Below, in pieces: positions 9,056-17,279 of a stretch of 64,000 bases of DNA. This DNA is from JBBECE01 sp040881985 (GTDB lineage Bacteria; Pseudomonadota; Alphaproteobacteria; Rhizobiales; Devosiaceae), in assembly GCA_040881985.1 (NCBI GenBank), contig JBBECE010000037.1, forward strand, positions 4,019 through 68,018. The letters are read 5' to 3'. The notes beneath the pieces were generated by a model. It was not told the DNA's origin, searched no databases, and was given only the letters and a program-made list of their open reading frames with translations. Position numbers and translations under genes: made by a program. The first letter of the stretch is position 1, and the number at the start of each line of letters is the position of its first letter.

Positions 9056-10393
9056 ATGGACCAAGGATACGACCTCGTGATTGCTGGCGCCACCGTCGTC
9101 AATCACGACGGCAAGCGCATGGCCGATGTCGGGGTTGCCGGCGGCCGCATCGCCGCCCTCGGCGATCTGCGCGCCGCCCCCGCCGCCGAAAGGGTCGAGG
9201 CCAGGGGCCTGCATATCCTGCCCGGGGTCATCGACACCCAGGTGCATTTCCGCGAGCCCGGCGCGCCCCACAAGGAGGACATGGAGTCGGGCTCGCTGTC
9301 CGCCGTCATGGGCGGGGTGACCGCCGTCTTCGAAATGCCCAACACCGAACCGCCGACCACGACCAGCGACGCTTTCATCGACAAGCTCGCCCGCGCCCGG
9401 GGCCGGATGCATTGCGACTATGCCTTCTACGTTGGCGGCACAAGCGACAATGTCTCGACGCTCAGGGCGCTTGAACAACTTCCCGGCTGCGCCGGGGTGA
9501 AGGTTTTTATGGGCTCCTCGACCGGAAACCTCCTGGTCGAGGACGACGAGGCGATCGAAGCGATTCTCGCCAACATCTCCCGCCGCGCCGCTTTCCACGC
9601 CGAGGACGAGGGCCGCCTCAAGGCCCGGGCGCATCTGCGGGTCGTCGGTGCCCCCGAGAGCCATCCTGTCTGGCGTAGCGTCGAGGCCGCGCTGGGCGCG
9701 ACTCGCCGGCTCGTCCGCCTCGCCCGCAAAACCGGAAAACGCATCCATATCCTGCATGTCTCGACCGGCGAGGAGATCGAGTTCCTGAGCTGGCACAAGG
9801 ACATTGCCAGTGTCGAGCTGACCCCCCACCATTTGACCCTCGACCAGTCGGCTTACGAAAAACTCGGCGCCTTTGCCCAGATGAACCCGCCGATCCGCGA
9901 CCGCCGGCAGCGCGCCGCGCTCTGGCAGGGCCTCGCCTCGGGGGTCGCCGATATTCTCGGCTCCGACCACGCCCCGCATACGGTCGAGGAGAAGTCGAAG
10001 GAATATCCGAACACTCCCTCGGGCATGCCCGGCGTACAGACGCTCGTCCCCGTCATGCTCGACCATGTCAATGCGGGGCGCCTGTCGATCGAGCGCTTCG
10101 TCGACCTGACCAGCCACGGGCCGCACCGGCTTTTCGGCATCGCCGGCAAGGGCCGTATTGCCGTCGGCTACGACGCCGATCTCACAATCGTCGATCTCTC
10201 TCGCAAGCAGGCGATCACCAATCAATGGATCGCCTCGCGCGCCGGTTGGACCCCCTATGACGGGGTCGCCGTCACCGGCTGGCCGGTCGGCACCTTCATC
10301 CGCGGCCAGAAGGTGATGTGGGAGGGCGAACTTGTCACCGCCCATGCCGGCCAGCCGATTCGCTTTCTCGAGGCCATGCCGCCGAGCACGTAA
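9056..10393 (+). CDS. pyrC: Dihydroorotase-type amidohydrolase
   Basis: A 445-residue amidohydrolase-superfamily protein of the class I dihydroorotase type, the enzyme that cyclises carbamoyl-aspartate in pyrimidine synthesis. Motifs: VIDTQVHFREPGAPHKED, GGVTAVFEMPNT, FHAEDEGRL, HILHVSTGEE and the catalytic Asp region GSDHAPHT. The usual HxH metal pair near the N-terminus reads QVH here, so the first metal His is replaced by Gln; I believe this is common in rhizobial members. Start at ATG 9056, 15 bp after a GAGGGAG ribosome-binding site; TTG 9041 is adjacent to that site and less likely. A hydantoinase-like activity cannot be excluded. Confidence 0.85.
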   Translation: MDQGYDLVIAGATVVNHDGKRMADVGVAGGRIAALGDLRAAPAAERVEARGLHILPGVIDTQVHFREPGAPHKEDMESGSLSAVMGGVTAVFEMPNTEPPTTTSDAFIDKLARARGRMHCDYAFYVGGTSDNVSTLRALEQLPGCAGVKVFMGSSTGNLLVEDDEAIEAILANISRRAAFHAEDEGRLKARAHLRVVGAPESHPVWRSVEAALGATRRLVRLARKTGKRIHILHVSTGEEIEFLSWHKDIASVELTPHHLTLDQSAYEKLGAFAQMNPPIRDRRQRAALWQGLASGVADILGSDHAPHTVEEKSKEYPNTPSGMPGVQTLVPVMLDHVNAGRLSIERFVDLTSHGPHRLFGIAGKGRIAVGYDADLTIVDLSRKQAITNQWIASRAGWTPYDGVAVTGWPVGTFIRGQKVMWEGELVTAHAGQPIRFLEAMPPST

Positions 10394-10405
10394 CACCGAA
10401 TTTAC

Positions 10406-10530
10406 CTCCCCCAGAAAGGGGGCGGTCGGCGCGAAGCGCCGGGTTGGGGTTGATCGGATTGGGCAGCGGGTGGTGCGGGCGCAATTGTCAAAGACAACCC
10501 CCACCCCATCCCTCCCCTTACTGGGGGAGG
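10406..10530. repeat. Intergenic fold-back repeat (CCTCCCCCAG family)
   Basis: The gap between the dihydroorotase gene and the convergent exported-protein gene is filled by an imperfect palindrome bounded by CCTCCCCCAG (10406-10415) and CTGGGGGAGG (10521-10530), with inner complementary tracts (GTTGGGGTTG and CAACCCCCACCCC) and a small GGCGCGAAGCGCC hairpin. The left 20 or so bases recur at 29111-29132. It looks like a REP-type dispersed element that could also end transcription from both sides. Confidence 0.6.
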
Positions 10531-10541
10531 GAGAAACAAGC

Positions 10542-11201
10542 TCAATCCCCCGCGACGAAAAACGCCCACTCACCGCTGGCGAGAATCCCCACCCGGAAGA
10601 AATACCAGCCGCCGAAATTCAGCATGTCCTCATAGTCGTGGTGCGAGACGAGTTTGTAGAGCTCGACGAGTTCGGGCGGACTGAGATCTTCGAGCGGCAC
10701 CGCGGCGAGATACGGCCAGACGAAAATCTCGTCTTCGGTCCCCTCGTCGAGCACTGCAAACGGCGCCTCGAGCAGCTCGAGCATGATGCCCAAAAGCTCG
10801 CGCCCTTCGCCGTCGGTCGAAGAGAACCTGAGATATTCGATCGGGTCTTCGGTGCCGCCGAACGAGACGGTGGGCGGATTCTCCTGCGCCGCGAGAATCG
10901 GCCGCAGCGCCTCGACATCACCCGTCGCCGCCGCCGCCATGAGGCTTTCGCGCTTGGCCGCGACCGGCGCCGGCAGCCGCGACAGATCGCGATAGACAAC
11001 CGCGTTCCCTGCCAACTCGCCCTCGGGCAGGGTGAACTCTCCATTCACCGACGGCACCGCTGGTGCCGCCGCGCCCGGCTCGGCGACAGGTGTCTCGACC
11101 TCGATATCGCCCGGCGCACCGAGCGCCGCGCCCGGCATCAGCCAGGAGGCGATCGCCGCGTACAAAGCGCCCGAAATGATTCTGGATCGCCAATGCGGCA
11201 C
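10542..11201 (-). CDS. Hypothetical exported protein
   Basis: Chosen start is GTG 11201, eight bases after a GGAGGG ribosome-binding site, giving 219 residues with a clear signal-peptide-like N-terminus (IISGALYAAIASWLMPGAALGA). The mature part starts with an Ala/Pro-rich linker and then a compact domain (AATGDVEALRPILAAQE, DPIEYLRFSSTDGEGRELL, YLAAVPLEDLSPPELVELYKL) resembling the uncharacterised exported proteins widespread in Hyphomicrobiales. No catalytic motif is visible. A longer frame from 11309 lacks a better start. Confidence 0.78.
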   Translation of the reverse strand: MPHWRSRIISGALYAAIASWLMPGAALGAPGDIEVETPVAEPGAAAPAVPSVNGEFTLPEGELAGNAVVYRDLSRLPAPVAAKRESLMAAAATGDVEALRPILAAQENPPTVSFGGTEDPIEYLRFSSTDGEGRELLGIMLELLEAPFAVLDEGTEDEIFVWPYLAAVPLEDLSPPELVELYKLVSHHDYEDMLNFGGWYFFRVGILASGEWAFFVAGD

Positions 11202-11277
11202 GGTCCAACCCTCCCCGGGGGCGTTGATCCGCAACTCAACCCTATTGGCGTGACGCGGACAACAGGGCCCGCCGCGC

Positions 11278-11538
11278 TTACTGGACCGAGCGGTCGAGCG
11301 AATATTCACCGAGGCGAATGCGATCGGGCAGCCGGTTCACGATCTCGGCGACCGCCTCTTCGCCATAGTCCCTGACCAGCGTGGCGATCGCCGCGAACAA
11401 TGCCGCGTGGGCCAGCGCTTCGCCCTTCACGCCGTCTTCTTCGGCGTTCGACCAGGCGTCCGCCAGATATTCAAGCGCCAGCTGTCGCGCTTCCGTGTCG
11501 CGCGCGAAGTGATTGTTTCCAGAACGGTTTTCGAACAT
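11278..11538 (-). CDS. Small hypothetical protein (86 aa)
   Basis: An 86-residue acidic, largely helical protein (TEARQLALEYLADAWSNAEEDG, ALFAAIATLVRDYGEEAVAEIVNRLPDRI). The start ATG is preceded by GGAAGACGA, a plausible ribosome-binding site. No family is recognised; the even helical pattern and the lack of a signal sequence suggest a cytoplasmic protein. The 35-codon upstream extension has no good start. Confidence 0.7.
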   Translation of the reverse strand: MFENRSGNNHFARDTEARQLALEYLADAWSNAEEDGVKGEALAHAALFAAIATLVRDYGEEAVAEIVNRLPDRIRLGEYSLDRSVQ

Positions 11539-11553
11539 GACTCGTCTTCCACA

Positions 11554-11569
11554 GCTAGCGTTTGCTAGC
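11554..11569. promoter_or_regulatory. GCTAGC inverted repeat upstream of the 86-aa gene
   Basis: Two GCTAGC hexamers (each itself palindromic) separated by GTTT lie 16 bp before the start codon at 11538, just upstream of its ribosome-binding site. This is a possible operator or leader hairpin; function is unknown. Confidence 0.25.
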
Positions 11570-11639
11570 ACGCGAGCCCGCCCGTCGCGCGCCGGATAGT
11601 TCTTAACGGTTAACACCAATCTCCGTGATTTTACCAGCA

Positions 11640-12041
11640 TCATTCGGCGTAGCGCGAATGGATTTCCCGGGCGATCTGGTCGCCTTCGCTGAGAAACCGC
11701 TCCATCGAAAGGCGCGCCGAGGCGGTGCAGCTCCGGTAGAGCCGGGCAAAGCCTTCGTAGCCTTCGTTGAACGCCCCTTCGAGCCGGGCCCGCCGATCGT
11801 CGTCGGGAAGCTCAAAGTCGATCAGCTCCGCCGCCTGCCGCCGCCAATTGATGTCCGGAAAGCCGCAGAGGGGCTGAAGGAAATAGAGGCTCCCCATCAA
11901 ACTCGCGAGCCGTTCGAGCTGCCCCTGATAGGGCGGATCGACCGCGCGGGCCGGCCCCGCCGCTAGCAACATCGCCAGGAGGCCGGCGGCGATGAGCCGG
12001 GCGAGGCAATGGACGGATGGAAGGGCAGGGCAGGGGCGCAT
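11640..12041 (-). CDS. TIGR02301 family exported protein (DUF2385)
   Basis: 133-residue protein with an N-terminal signal peptide (ARLIAAGLLAMLLAAGPARA) and the conserved TIGR02301 pattern: PYQGQLERLASLMGSLYFLQPLCG, WRRQAAELID, FNEGYEGFARLYRSCT and a terminal EGDQIAREIHSRY. The family is found in rhizobia and relatives; its function is unknown. The start at ATG 12041 gives a signal peptide of normal length. GTG 12089, which overlaps the NUDIX stop, is an alternative and would couple translation to that gene. Confidence 0.85.
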   Translation of the reverse strand: MRPCPALPSVHCLARLIAAGLLAMLLAAGPARAVDPPYQGQLERLASLMGSLYFLQPLCGFPDINWRRQAAELIDFELPDDDRRARLEGAFNEGYEGFARLYRSCTASARLSMERFLSEGDQIAREIHSRYAE

Positions 12042-12085
12042 CCTTGCTTCTTGCAACGGCACGTGGACTGAGGCAAGGGCGGCTC

Positions 12086-12478
12086 TCACTCCCCCGCCAG
12101 CGCCGCCCGGGTGATGGCAATGATCTCCTCCAGCCCCGGTGTCGTCTCGAGGCCGGCAATCTCCTCCGGCACGAACCAGCCAAGCGCTGCTGCATCGGTC
12201 CCCGCCTTCGGCTCACCGCCCGCGTAGAGGGCCGCATAGACCGCGATCGCATAACCGGCCGCCGCGACCTCGGTTCCAAGGTTTTTGACGAACCGCGCCT
12301 CGTCGACCCGCAGCCCCGTCTCCTCGAAAAGTTCGCGGGCGACCGCGTCCTGGCGCGTCTCGCCATCCTCGATCCGCCCGCCGGGAACGCTCCAGCAGTC
12401 CTCAAACGGCGGCCGCCGGCGCCTGACCAGCAGCACTTCTTCGCCGTTCCAGACGGCGATCGATACGGCGGCGCTCAT
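12086..12478 (-). CDS. NUDIX hydrolase
   Basis: A 130-residue NUDIX pyrophosphohydrolase. The full Nudix box GX5EX7REUXEEXGU is present from about residue 38 (GRIEDGETRQDAVARELFEE followed by TGL), preceded by SVPGG. Such small proteins hydrolyse nucleoside diphosphates linked to another moiety X; the ADP-ribose and the 8-oxo-dGTP type cannot be told apart from sequence. It is transcribed divergently from the SRAP gene (43-bp gap) and its 3' end touches the TIGR02301 gene. Confidence 0.92.
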   Translation of the reverse strand: MSAAVSIAVWNGEEVLLVRRRRPPFEDCWSVPGGRIEDGETRQDAVARELFEETGLRVDEARFVKNLGTEVAAAGYAIAVYAALYAGGEPKAGTDAAALGWFVPEEIAGLETTPGLEEIIAITRAALAGE

Positions 12479-12521
12479 CGCCCGGCTTGGCCCCGCAACC
12501 TCATGCCGCTACCCTACCCCG

Positions 12522-13289
12522 ATGTGCGGACGCTTCACCTACTTGTTCACTTGGGCGCAGATCCATGACCATCTGCAGAATTTCATCGATCTGATCGAGG
12601 TTGCCGCCGGCGACCCCGCCACTTCCTATCCCGCCCGCTACAATATTGCCCCGACCCAGCCGATCCTCGGCATTCGGCCGGCCCCGCGGGGCAACGCGCC
12701 GGCGCTCTTCCGCTGGGGTCTGACCCCGGTCTGGGTCAAGGACCCGCGCGACTTTCCCCTCCTCATCAACGCCCGCATCGAGACGGCGGCCTCGAAGCCC
12801 GCCTTTCGCGGCTCAGCGAAGAATCTGCGCGTGCTCATCCCGGCCTCCGGCTATTACGAATGGAAAACCGGCAAGGACGGCAAGAAGCAACCCTTCTACA
12901 TCGCCATGCAGGACGGCTCCCCGATGATGTTTGCCGGCCTCTATGCGACCTGGCACGGGCCGGAAGGCGAGGAGATCGACACCGCCGCCATCGTCACGCA
13001 AGCGGCGACCGGACACCTGGCCGAAATCCACGACCGCACTCCGGCGGTGCTGCGCCCCGAGCAATACGAGCTTTGGCTCGACGCCAAAAAGGTCGACGGC
13101 AAGGAGGCGCTCGCAATGATCGAGCCCCTCGAAAATCTCGGCATCGTCGACTTCCGCGTCTCGACCCGCGTCGGCTCGATCAAAAATGACGGTCCCGAGC
13201 TGATCAAGCCGGTCGGCGACGTACAACCCGTCCCGCCCGCCCCGGCGCGCAAGAAGAAGTTCGGGGGCGGGCAGGGGGAATTGTTTTAG
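12522..13289 (+). CDS. yedK: SRAP domain protein (YedK/HMCES), abasic-site shield
   Basis: SOS-response-associated peptidase family protein that covalently captures abasic sites in single-stranded DNA through Cys2. The 255-residue product starts MCGRFTYL, so Cys2 becomes N-terminal after Met removal. Other family motifs are RYNIAPTQ (Asn), PLLINARIET, ASGYYEWK (Glu) and EIHDRTPAVL (His). No LexA box is evident in the short upstream gap shared with the NUDIX gene. Its 3' end overlaps that of the convergent VOC gene by 4 bp. Confidence 0.95.
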   Translation: MCGRFTYLFTWAQIHDHLQNFIDLIEVAAGDPATSYPARYNIAPTQPILGIRPAPRGNAPALFRWGLTPVWVKDPRDFPLLINARIETAASKPAFRGSAKNLRVLIPASGYYEWKTGKDGKKQPFYIAMQDGSPMMFAGLYATWHGPEGEEIDTAAIVTQAATGHLAEIHDRTPAVLRPEQYELWLDAKKVDGKEALAMIEPLENLGIVDFRVSTRVGSIKNDGPELIKPVGDVQPVPPAPARKKKFGGGQGELF

Positions 13290-13774
13290 CTGTTCATCGC
13301 CTTCTCGATCGCGCCGATATCGATTTTGCGCATTTTCAGCATCGCCTGCGTGGCCTTGCCTGCCTTCTTTGGATCCTTGTGCGTGAGCGCCGCGGCCAGC
13401 TGATCGGGAACCACTTGCCAGGACAATCCGAACTTGTCCTTGAGCCAGCCACACATGCTTGCCTCGCCGCCATCGGCAGTGAGTTTCGACCAATAATGGT
13501 CGACCTCCTTCTGGTCCTTGCAGGCGATGAACATCGAGGTCGCCTCGGAGAATTTGAACCGCGGCCCGGCGTCCATGCCCATGAAGCGCTGTCCGTCGAG
13601 TTCGAAGACGACGCCCTGCGCCGAGCCCTTCGGAAAGGGCGAGCCTTCCCGCCAATGTTTGAGGCTGATCACTTTTGAATTTGGAAAAATCGAAACATAG
13701 TGCTTCATCGCCTCTTCGGCGTGGTGGTCGAACCAGAGAAACGGCGTGACTTTTGGCACGATTGTCTCCTTCAC
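13286..13774 (-). CDS. VOC family protein (PhnB / 3-demethylubiquinone-like)
   Basis: A 162-residue vicinal-oxygen-chelate fold protein of the PhnB-like group (VTPFLWFDHHAEEAMKHYVSIF, GVVFELDGQRFMGMDAGP, SWQVVPDQLAAAL). Members are often annotated as glyoxalase-like or demethylubiquinone-methyltransferase-like without proven chemistry. GTG start overlaps the stop of the ArsR-type gene (GTGA), so the two are translationally coupled and the VOC protein is probably the target of the regulator. Confidence 0.88.
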   Translation of the reverse strand: MKETIVPKVTPFLWFDHHAEEAMKHYVSIFPNSKVISLKHWREGSPFPKGSAQGVVFELDGQRFMGMDAGPRFKFSEATSMFIACKDQKEVDHYWSKLTADGGEASMCGWLKDKFGLSWQVVPDQLAAALTHKDPKKAGKATQAMLKMRKIDIGAIEKAMNS

Positions 13775-14127
13775 CGCCTCGGGCGGTTGTGTTTTGGATC
13801 GAGGGACTTCATTTCGTCGAGCGGCGCGTCGAGCTGCCTGAAGCGCCCTTCCCAGAATTTTCGGTAGGTCTCGAGCCAGGCGACCGCCTCGGCCAACGGG
13901 GCGCCTTCAAGCTTGCGCGGCCGCCGTTGTGCGTCGCGCGATCGGCTGATCAGCCCCGCCCGTTCCAAAACCTTGAGATGTTTGGAGACCGCCGGCTGAC
14001 TCATCGCGAAAGGTTCGGCCAGTTCGCCAACCGAGGCCTCCCCGGTCGCGAGCCGCGCCAGAATCGCCCGCCGCGTCGGGTCGGCAAGCGCGGCAAAAGT
14101 CGCATCCAGCTGGCGCGTCGACGGCAT
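13771..14127 (-). CDS. ArsR/SmtB family transcriptional regulator
   Basis: 118-residue winged-helix repressor (LADPTRRAILARLATGE, VGELAEPFAMSQPAVSKHLKVLERAGLI). The metal-binding cysteine box of classical ArsR proteins is absent, so it belongs to the SdpR-like branch commonly paired with VOC or SRPBCC genes. It is the first gene of the operon with the VOC protein and has an operator-like palindrome just upstream, consistent with autoregulation. Confidence 0.93.
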   Translation of the reverse strand: MPSTRQLDATFAALADPTRRAILARLATGEASVGELAEPFAMSQPAVSKHLKVLERAGLISRSRDAQRRPRKLEGAPLAEAVAWLETYRKFWEGRFRQLDAPLDEMKSLDPKHNRPRR

Positions 14128-14132
14128 TGCAT

Positions 14133-14160
14133 AACCCGATAGTTGTAGAACTATCGAGTT
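14133..14160 (-). promoter_or_regulatory. Operator-like inverted repeat for the ArsR-VOC operon
   Basis: CGATAGTT-GTAG-AACTATCG is a perfect 8-bp inverted repeat (14137-14156), extended by AAC and GTT on the flanks after one mismatched pair. It lies 6-33 bp before the ATG of the ArsR-type gene, next to an AT-rich TATATAAC element. Dyads like this are typical ArsR-family operators. Confidence 0.65.
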
Positions 14161-14195
14161 ATATAGCGCGGACCCGAGCTCGTCAAGGCCCCGCG

Positions 14196-15620
14196 CTACC
14201 CCCGCAGTACCTTCCCCGGATTGAGAATGTTGTTCGGATCGAGCGCCCGCTTCAGCGCCCGCATCATCTCGAGCGCGACGGGGTCCTTCACCTCTTCGAG
14301 CAAATGCACCTTCATTTGCCCGATGCCGTGCTCCGCCGAAACCGATCCGCCGAGTTTTGCCACGACCCCATAGACCGCCGCATGAATCTCCGCCTCTTGG
14401 CTGCGGAACGGGGGTCCCTCCATCCCGACCGGCTGGAGAAAATCAAAATGGATATTGCCGTCCCCCATATGCCCAAAGGCGAACGGCCTTATACCCGGCA
14501 CCAGCTTGACGACCGAAGCGATCGCTTCCTCGATCAAGGCCGGCACCGCGGCGACCGGCACCGAGACGTCGTGCTTGATCGAATCGGCTTCCCGCGTCTG
14601 GCATTCCGATATGGCCTCGCGCATTTTCCACATCAGCGCCCGATGCCCGAGCGTCTCGGCGATCGCCGCGTCGGTGACGATCCCTTTCTCCAGCGCCCCT
14701 TCCAGCGCCGCCGCCAGAGCGCCGGGCGCGTCGGCCCCGAACAGCGAGAATTCGCAGAGCACATACCAGGGGCTCATCGATGCCGAAGGATCGCGCTCGA
14801 TCAGCTCGTGCTTCAACTCGAGCTCGATGGCGAAGCGCGGCAGAAGCTCGATTGACGTGAGGCGATTTCCGCCCGCCGCCCGCAAATGTTCGTAGAGCCG
14901 CACCGCCTCCGCCGGGCTCGCCACATTGACCAGCGCCGTCTCGAACAGTACCGGCCGCGGATAAAGCCGGAACGAGGCCGCAGTGATGATGCCGAGCGTC
15001 CCTTCCGCCCCGATAAAGAGGTTCCTGAGCGAATAGCCGGTATTGTCTTTCCTCAGGGGCGAGAGCCCTTGATAAAGCCGCCCGTCGGCCAGCACCGCCT
15101 CGATCCCGAGGCAGAAATCGCGGGTGTTTCCGTAGGCTAACACATTGACGCCCCCCGCATTGGTCGACAGCACCCCGCCGATCTGCGCCGAGCCTTCCGA
15201 GCCGAGCGACAGCGGAAACAACAGCCCCCTTTGCTCGGCGATGCGCTGCGCCTCGGCGACCGTCAGTCCCGCCTCGACGATGAGGACCCCGGCCTCCGCA
15301 TCGACCTCCCGCACGTCGCGCAAATGTCTCAGCGAGACGATGACCTCCCCCGCCCGGTCGGGCACCTGCCCGCCGACGAGCCCGGTATTGCCGCCCTGCG
15401 GAACAATCTTCACCCCGGCTCCGTTTGCCCAGGCGAGGAGCTTTTGCACGTCGGCGACGCTGCGCGGGGTCGCGACCGCGAGCGCCTTTTGATGATAGAG
15501 CCCCCGCGGTTCCTCGAAATGTGCTGCCGCCGCCGCTCCGGTCAGCACGTTCCCGGCGCCGATCAGCCCGGCCAGCGCCTCCGCAACTGCCTTGGGTTCT
15601 GTCTTGGGTTCATCCCGCAT
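14196..15620 (-). CDS. FAD-binding oxidoreductase (GlcD / D-2-hydroxyglutarate dehydrogenase type)
   Basis: 474-residue flavoprotein with an N-terminal PCMH FAD-binding domain (VPQGGNTGLVGGQVP, IGGVLSTNAGG, GAEGTLGIITAASFRLYPRP) and a C-terminal FAD-linked oxidase domain (PFAFGHMGDGNIHFDF with metal-type His residues, SAEHGIGQMKV, LDPNNILNPGKVL). Length and motifs fit the single-subunit D-2-hydroxyacid dehydrogenases such as D-2-hydroxyglutarate or D-lactate dehydrogenase. The exact substrate cannot be read. Start at ATG 15620; the longer upstream frame is antisense to fabI. Confidence 0.9.
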   Translation of the reverse strand: MRDEPKTEPKAVAEALAGLIGAGNVLTGAAAAAHFEEPRGLYHQKALAVATPRSVADVQKLLAWANGAGVKIVPQGGNTGLVGGQVPDRAGEVIVSLRHLRDVREVDAEAGVLIVEAGLTVAEAQRIAEQRGLLFPLSLGSEGSAQIGGVLSTNAGGVNVLAYGNTRDFCLGIEAVLADGRLYQGLSPLRKDNTGYSLRNLFIGAEGTLGIITAASFRLYPRPVLFETALVNVASPAEAVRLYEHLRAAGGNRLTSIELLPRFAIELELKHELIERDPSASMSPWYVLCEFSLFGADAPGALAAALEGALEKGIVTDAAIAETLGHRALMWKMREAISECQTREADSIKHDVSVPVAAVPALIEEAIASVVKLVPGIRPFAFGHMGDGNIHFDFLQPVGMEGPPFRSQEAEIHAAVYGVVAKLGGSVSAEHGIGQMKVHLLEEVKDPVALEMMRALKRALDPNNILNPGKVLRG

Positions 15621-15722
15621 GGGACTGGAACATAGGCGGGGCGCGGCTGCCGCGAAAGTCGGAACTTGCCCCGCCCCTTGGAGGCGTGGCAAAACCGGCC
15701 CGACCCAACAGGGGAGGGGAAC

Positions 15723-16538
15723 ATGCCGGCCGGCACTTTGATGCAGGGCAAGCGCGGCCTGGTCATGGGCGTCGCCAACAATCGCTCTATCGCCTACGGC
15801 ATCGCCAAGGCCGCGCGCGACCAGGGGGCCGAGCTTGCCTTCACCTATCAGGGCGAGGCGCTGCTCAAGCGCGTCTCCCCGCTCGCCACCGAACTCGGAT
15901 CGGATTTCGTCGTCGAATGCGACGTCACCAGCGAGGCGGCGATGGATATCGCCTTCGAAAAACTCCGCGCCAAATGGGGGACGATCGATTTCCTCGTTCA
16001 CGCCATCGGTTTTTCCGACAAGGACGAGCTGACCGGCCGCTACCTCAACACCTCGCCCGGCAATTTCGCCGACACCATGAACATTTCGGTCTATTCCTTC
16101 ACCGCCGTCGCCCGTCGCGCGGAGCCCTTGATGCCGAACGGCGGCTCGCTCCTGACGCTGACTTACTATGGCGCCGAGAAGGTGCTGCCGAACTACAATG
16201 TCATGGGCGTCGCCAAGGCGGCGCTCGAGGCCTCGGTCCGCTATCTCGCCGCCGATCTCGGCCCGTCGCGGATTCGTGTCAACGCCATCTCCGCCGGCCC
16301 GATCAAGACGCTCGCCGCCTCCGGCATTGCGGGGCTTCGCCAGATGCTGCACTGGAACGAGGAGAATTCCCCGCTCCGCCGTAACATCACCATCGAGGAC
16401 ATCGGCAATTCGGCGCTGTACTTCCTATCCGATCTCTCTTCGGGCGCGACCGGGGAGGTTCACCATGTCGACGCCGGCTACCATATAGTCGGCATGAAAG
16501 TGCTGAAGGACGGCGATCCGGAAACCCAGGGCGAATAA
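15723..16538 (+). CDS. fabI: Enoyl-[acyl-carrier-protein] reductase (NADH)
   Basis: SDR-fold enzyme that completes each elongation cycle of type II fatty-acid synthesis; the target of triclosan and diazaborines. 271 residues, with the FabI-type nucleotide motif GVANNRSIAYGIAKA and the catalytic Tyr-x6-Lys in LTYYGAEKVLPNYNVMGVAK, and the FabI-specific ISAGPIKTLAASGI. The start ATG follows an excellent AGGGGAGGGG ribosome-binding site; an earlier TTG in frame is not supported. Rhizobia often carry fabI beside a histidine phosphatase and aroC, as here. Confidence 0.96.
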   Translation: MPAGTLMQGKRGLVMGVANNRSIAYGIAKAARDQGAELAFTYQGEALLKRVSPLATELGSDFVVECDVTSEAAMDIAFEKLRAKWGTIDFLVHAIGFSDKDELTGRYLNTSPGNFADTMNISVYSFTAVARRAEPLMPNGGSLLTLTYYGAEKVLPNYNVMGVAKAALEASVRYLAADLGPSRIRVNAISAGPIKTLAASGIAGLRQMLHWNEENSPLRRNITIEDIGNSALYFLSDLSSGATGEVHHVDAGYHIVGMKVLKDGDPETQGE

Positions 16539-16558
16539 CGCCTCACGCCTTAAACCCC

Positions 16559-17182
16559 ATGACCTCCTGGCCCGAACTCTATTTTCTCCGTCACGGCCAG
16601 ACCGACTGGAACGCCGAAGGCCGCTACCAGGGGAGCCGCGACATCCCGCTCAACTCGATCGGCCAGGCCCAGGCCGACGCCAACGGTCCATTGCTGCGGA
16701 TGCTGATGCAGCGCGACGGTCGCGCCGCCGCCGATTTCGGCTGGTTCTCCTCCCCGCTCACGCGCGCCACCGAAACGATCGAGCGCGTCCTCGCCGCTTT
16801 CGAGTCGCCCCACCCTGATGTGACGATCGATCCGCGTCTCATCGAGATTTCCTTCGGTCATTTCGAGGGCCGCCTGCACCGCGAACTGGCCGACCATCCG
16901 ATGCTGGCGCCGGGCAGCCGCGACGAAGCTTTTTGGTCGTTCCGGCCCGAGGGCGGAGAAAACTACGACGACCTTTCGAGCCGTATTGCCTCATTCCATT
17001 CGGCGCTCACCGGCCCTTCGGTGATCGTCGCTCATGGCGGGGTGCTGCGGGTGCTGCGCCACATCATCGAAGGGACCCCGCGCGCCGAGGTCGTCAACTG
17101 GTCGACCCCGCAGGACGTGGTCTATCGTTTCCGCGATCGGCACATGAGTGTCCACCCCGCCTCGGCCTCGTGGGTCGACTAG
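16559..17182 (+). CDS. Histidine phosphatase family protein (phosphoglycerate mutase-like)
   Basis: 207-residue member of branch 1 of the histidine phosphatase superfamily. The RHG catalytic motif appears as FLRHGQTDWNAEGRYQG, Glu in IEISFGHFEGR and the second His in VIVAHGGVLRVL. Annotated homologues include GpmB and CobC-like phosphatases, but the substrate is not evident. It follows fabI by 20 bp and precedes aroC, so co-transcription is likely up to the repeat at 17190-17240. Confidence 0.9.
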   Translation: MTSWPELYFLRHGQTDWNAEGRYQGSRDIPLNSIGQAQADANGPLLRMLMQRDGRAAADFGWFSSPLTRATETIERVLAAFESPHPDVTIDPRLIEISFGHFEGRLHRELADHPMLAPGSRDEAFWSFRPEGGENYDDLSSRIASFHSALTGPSVIVAHGGVLRVLRHIIEGTPRAEVVNWSTPQDVVYRFRDRHMSVHPASASWVD

Positions 17183-17279
17183 TTGCGTCCTTCACCCTCC
17201 CCCTGACTCGGGGAAGGGGTCGCATTGACGCGGGGGATAGCCCTCCCTAGAACAGCCCCCTATCGAGGCGGGCGCCACC

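Noticed and set aside
10406..10530. CRISPR array or riboswitch in the repeat-rich gap
   Set aside because: There is one fold-back element, not regularly spaced repeats with unique spacers, and no downstream gene on the correct strand for a riboswitch.
12479..12521. LexA/SOS box upstream of the SRAP gene
   Set aside because: The 43-bp divergent gap has no GTTC-N7-GTTC or GAAC-N7-GAAC type dyad.
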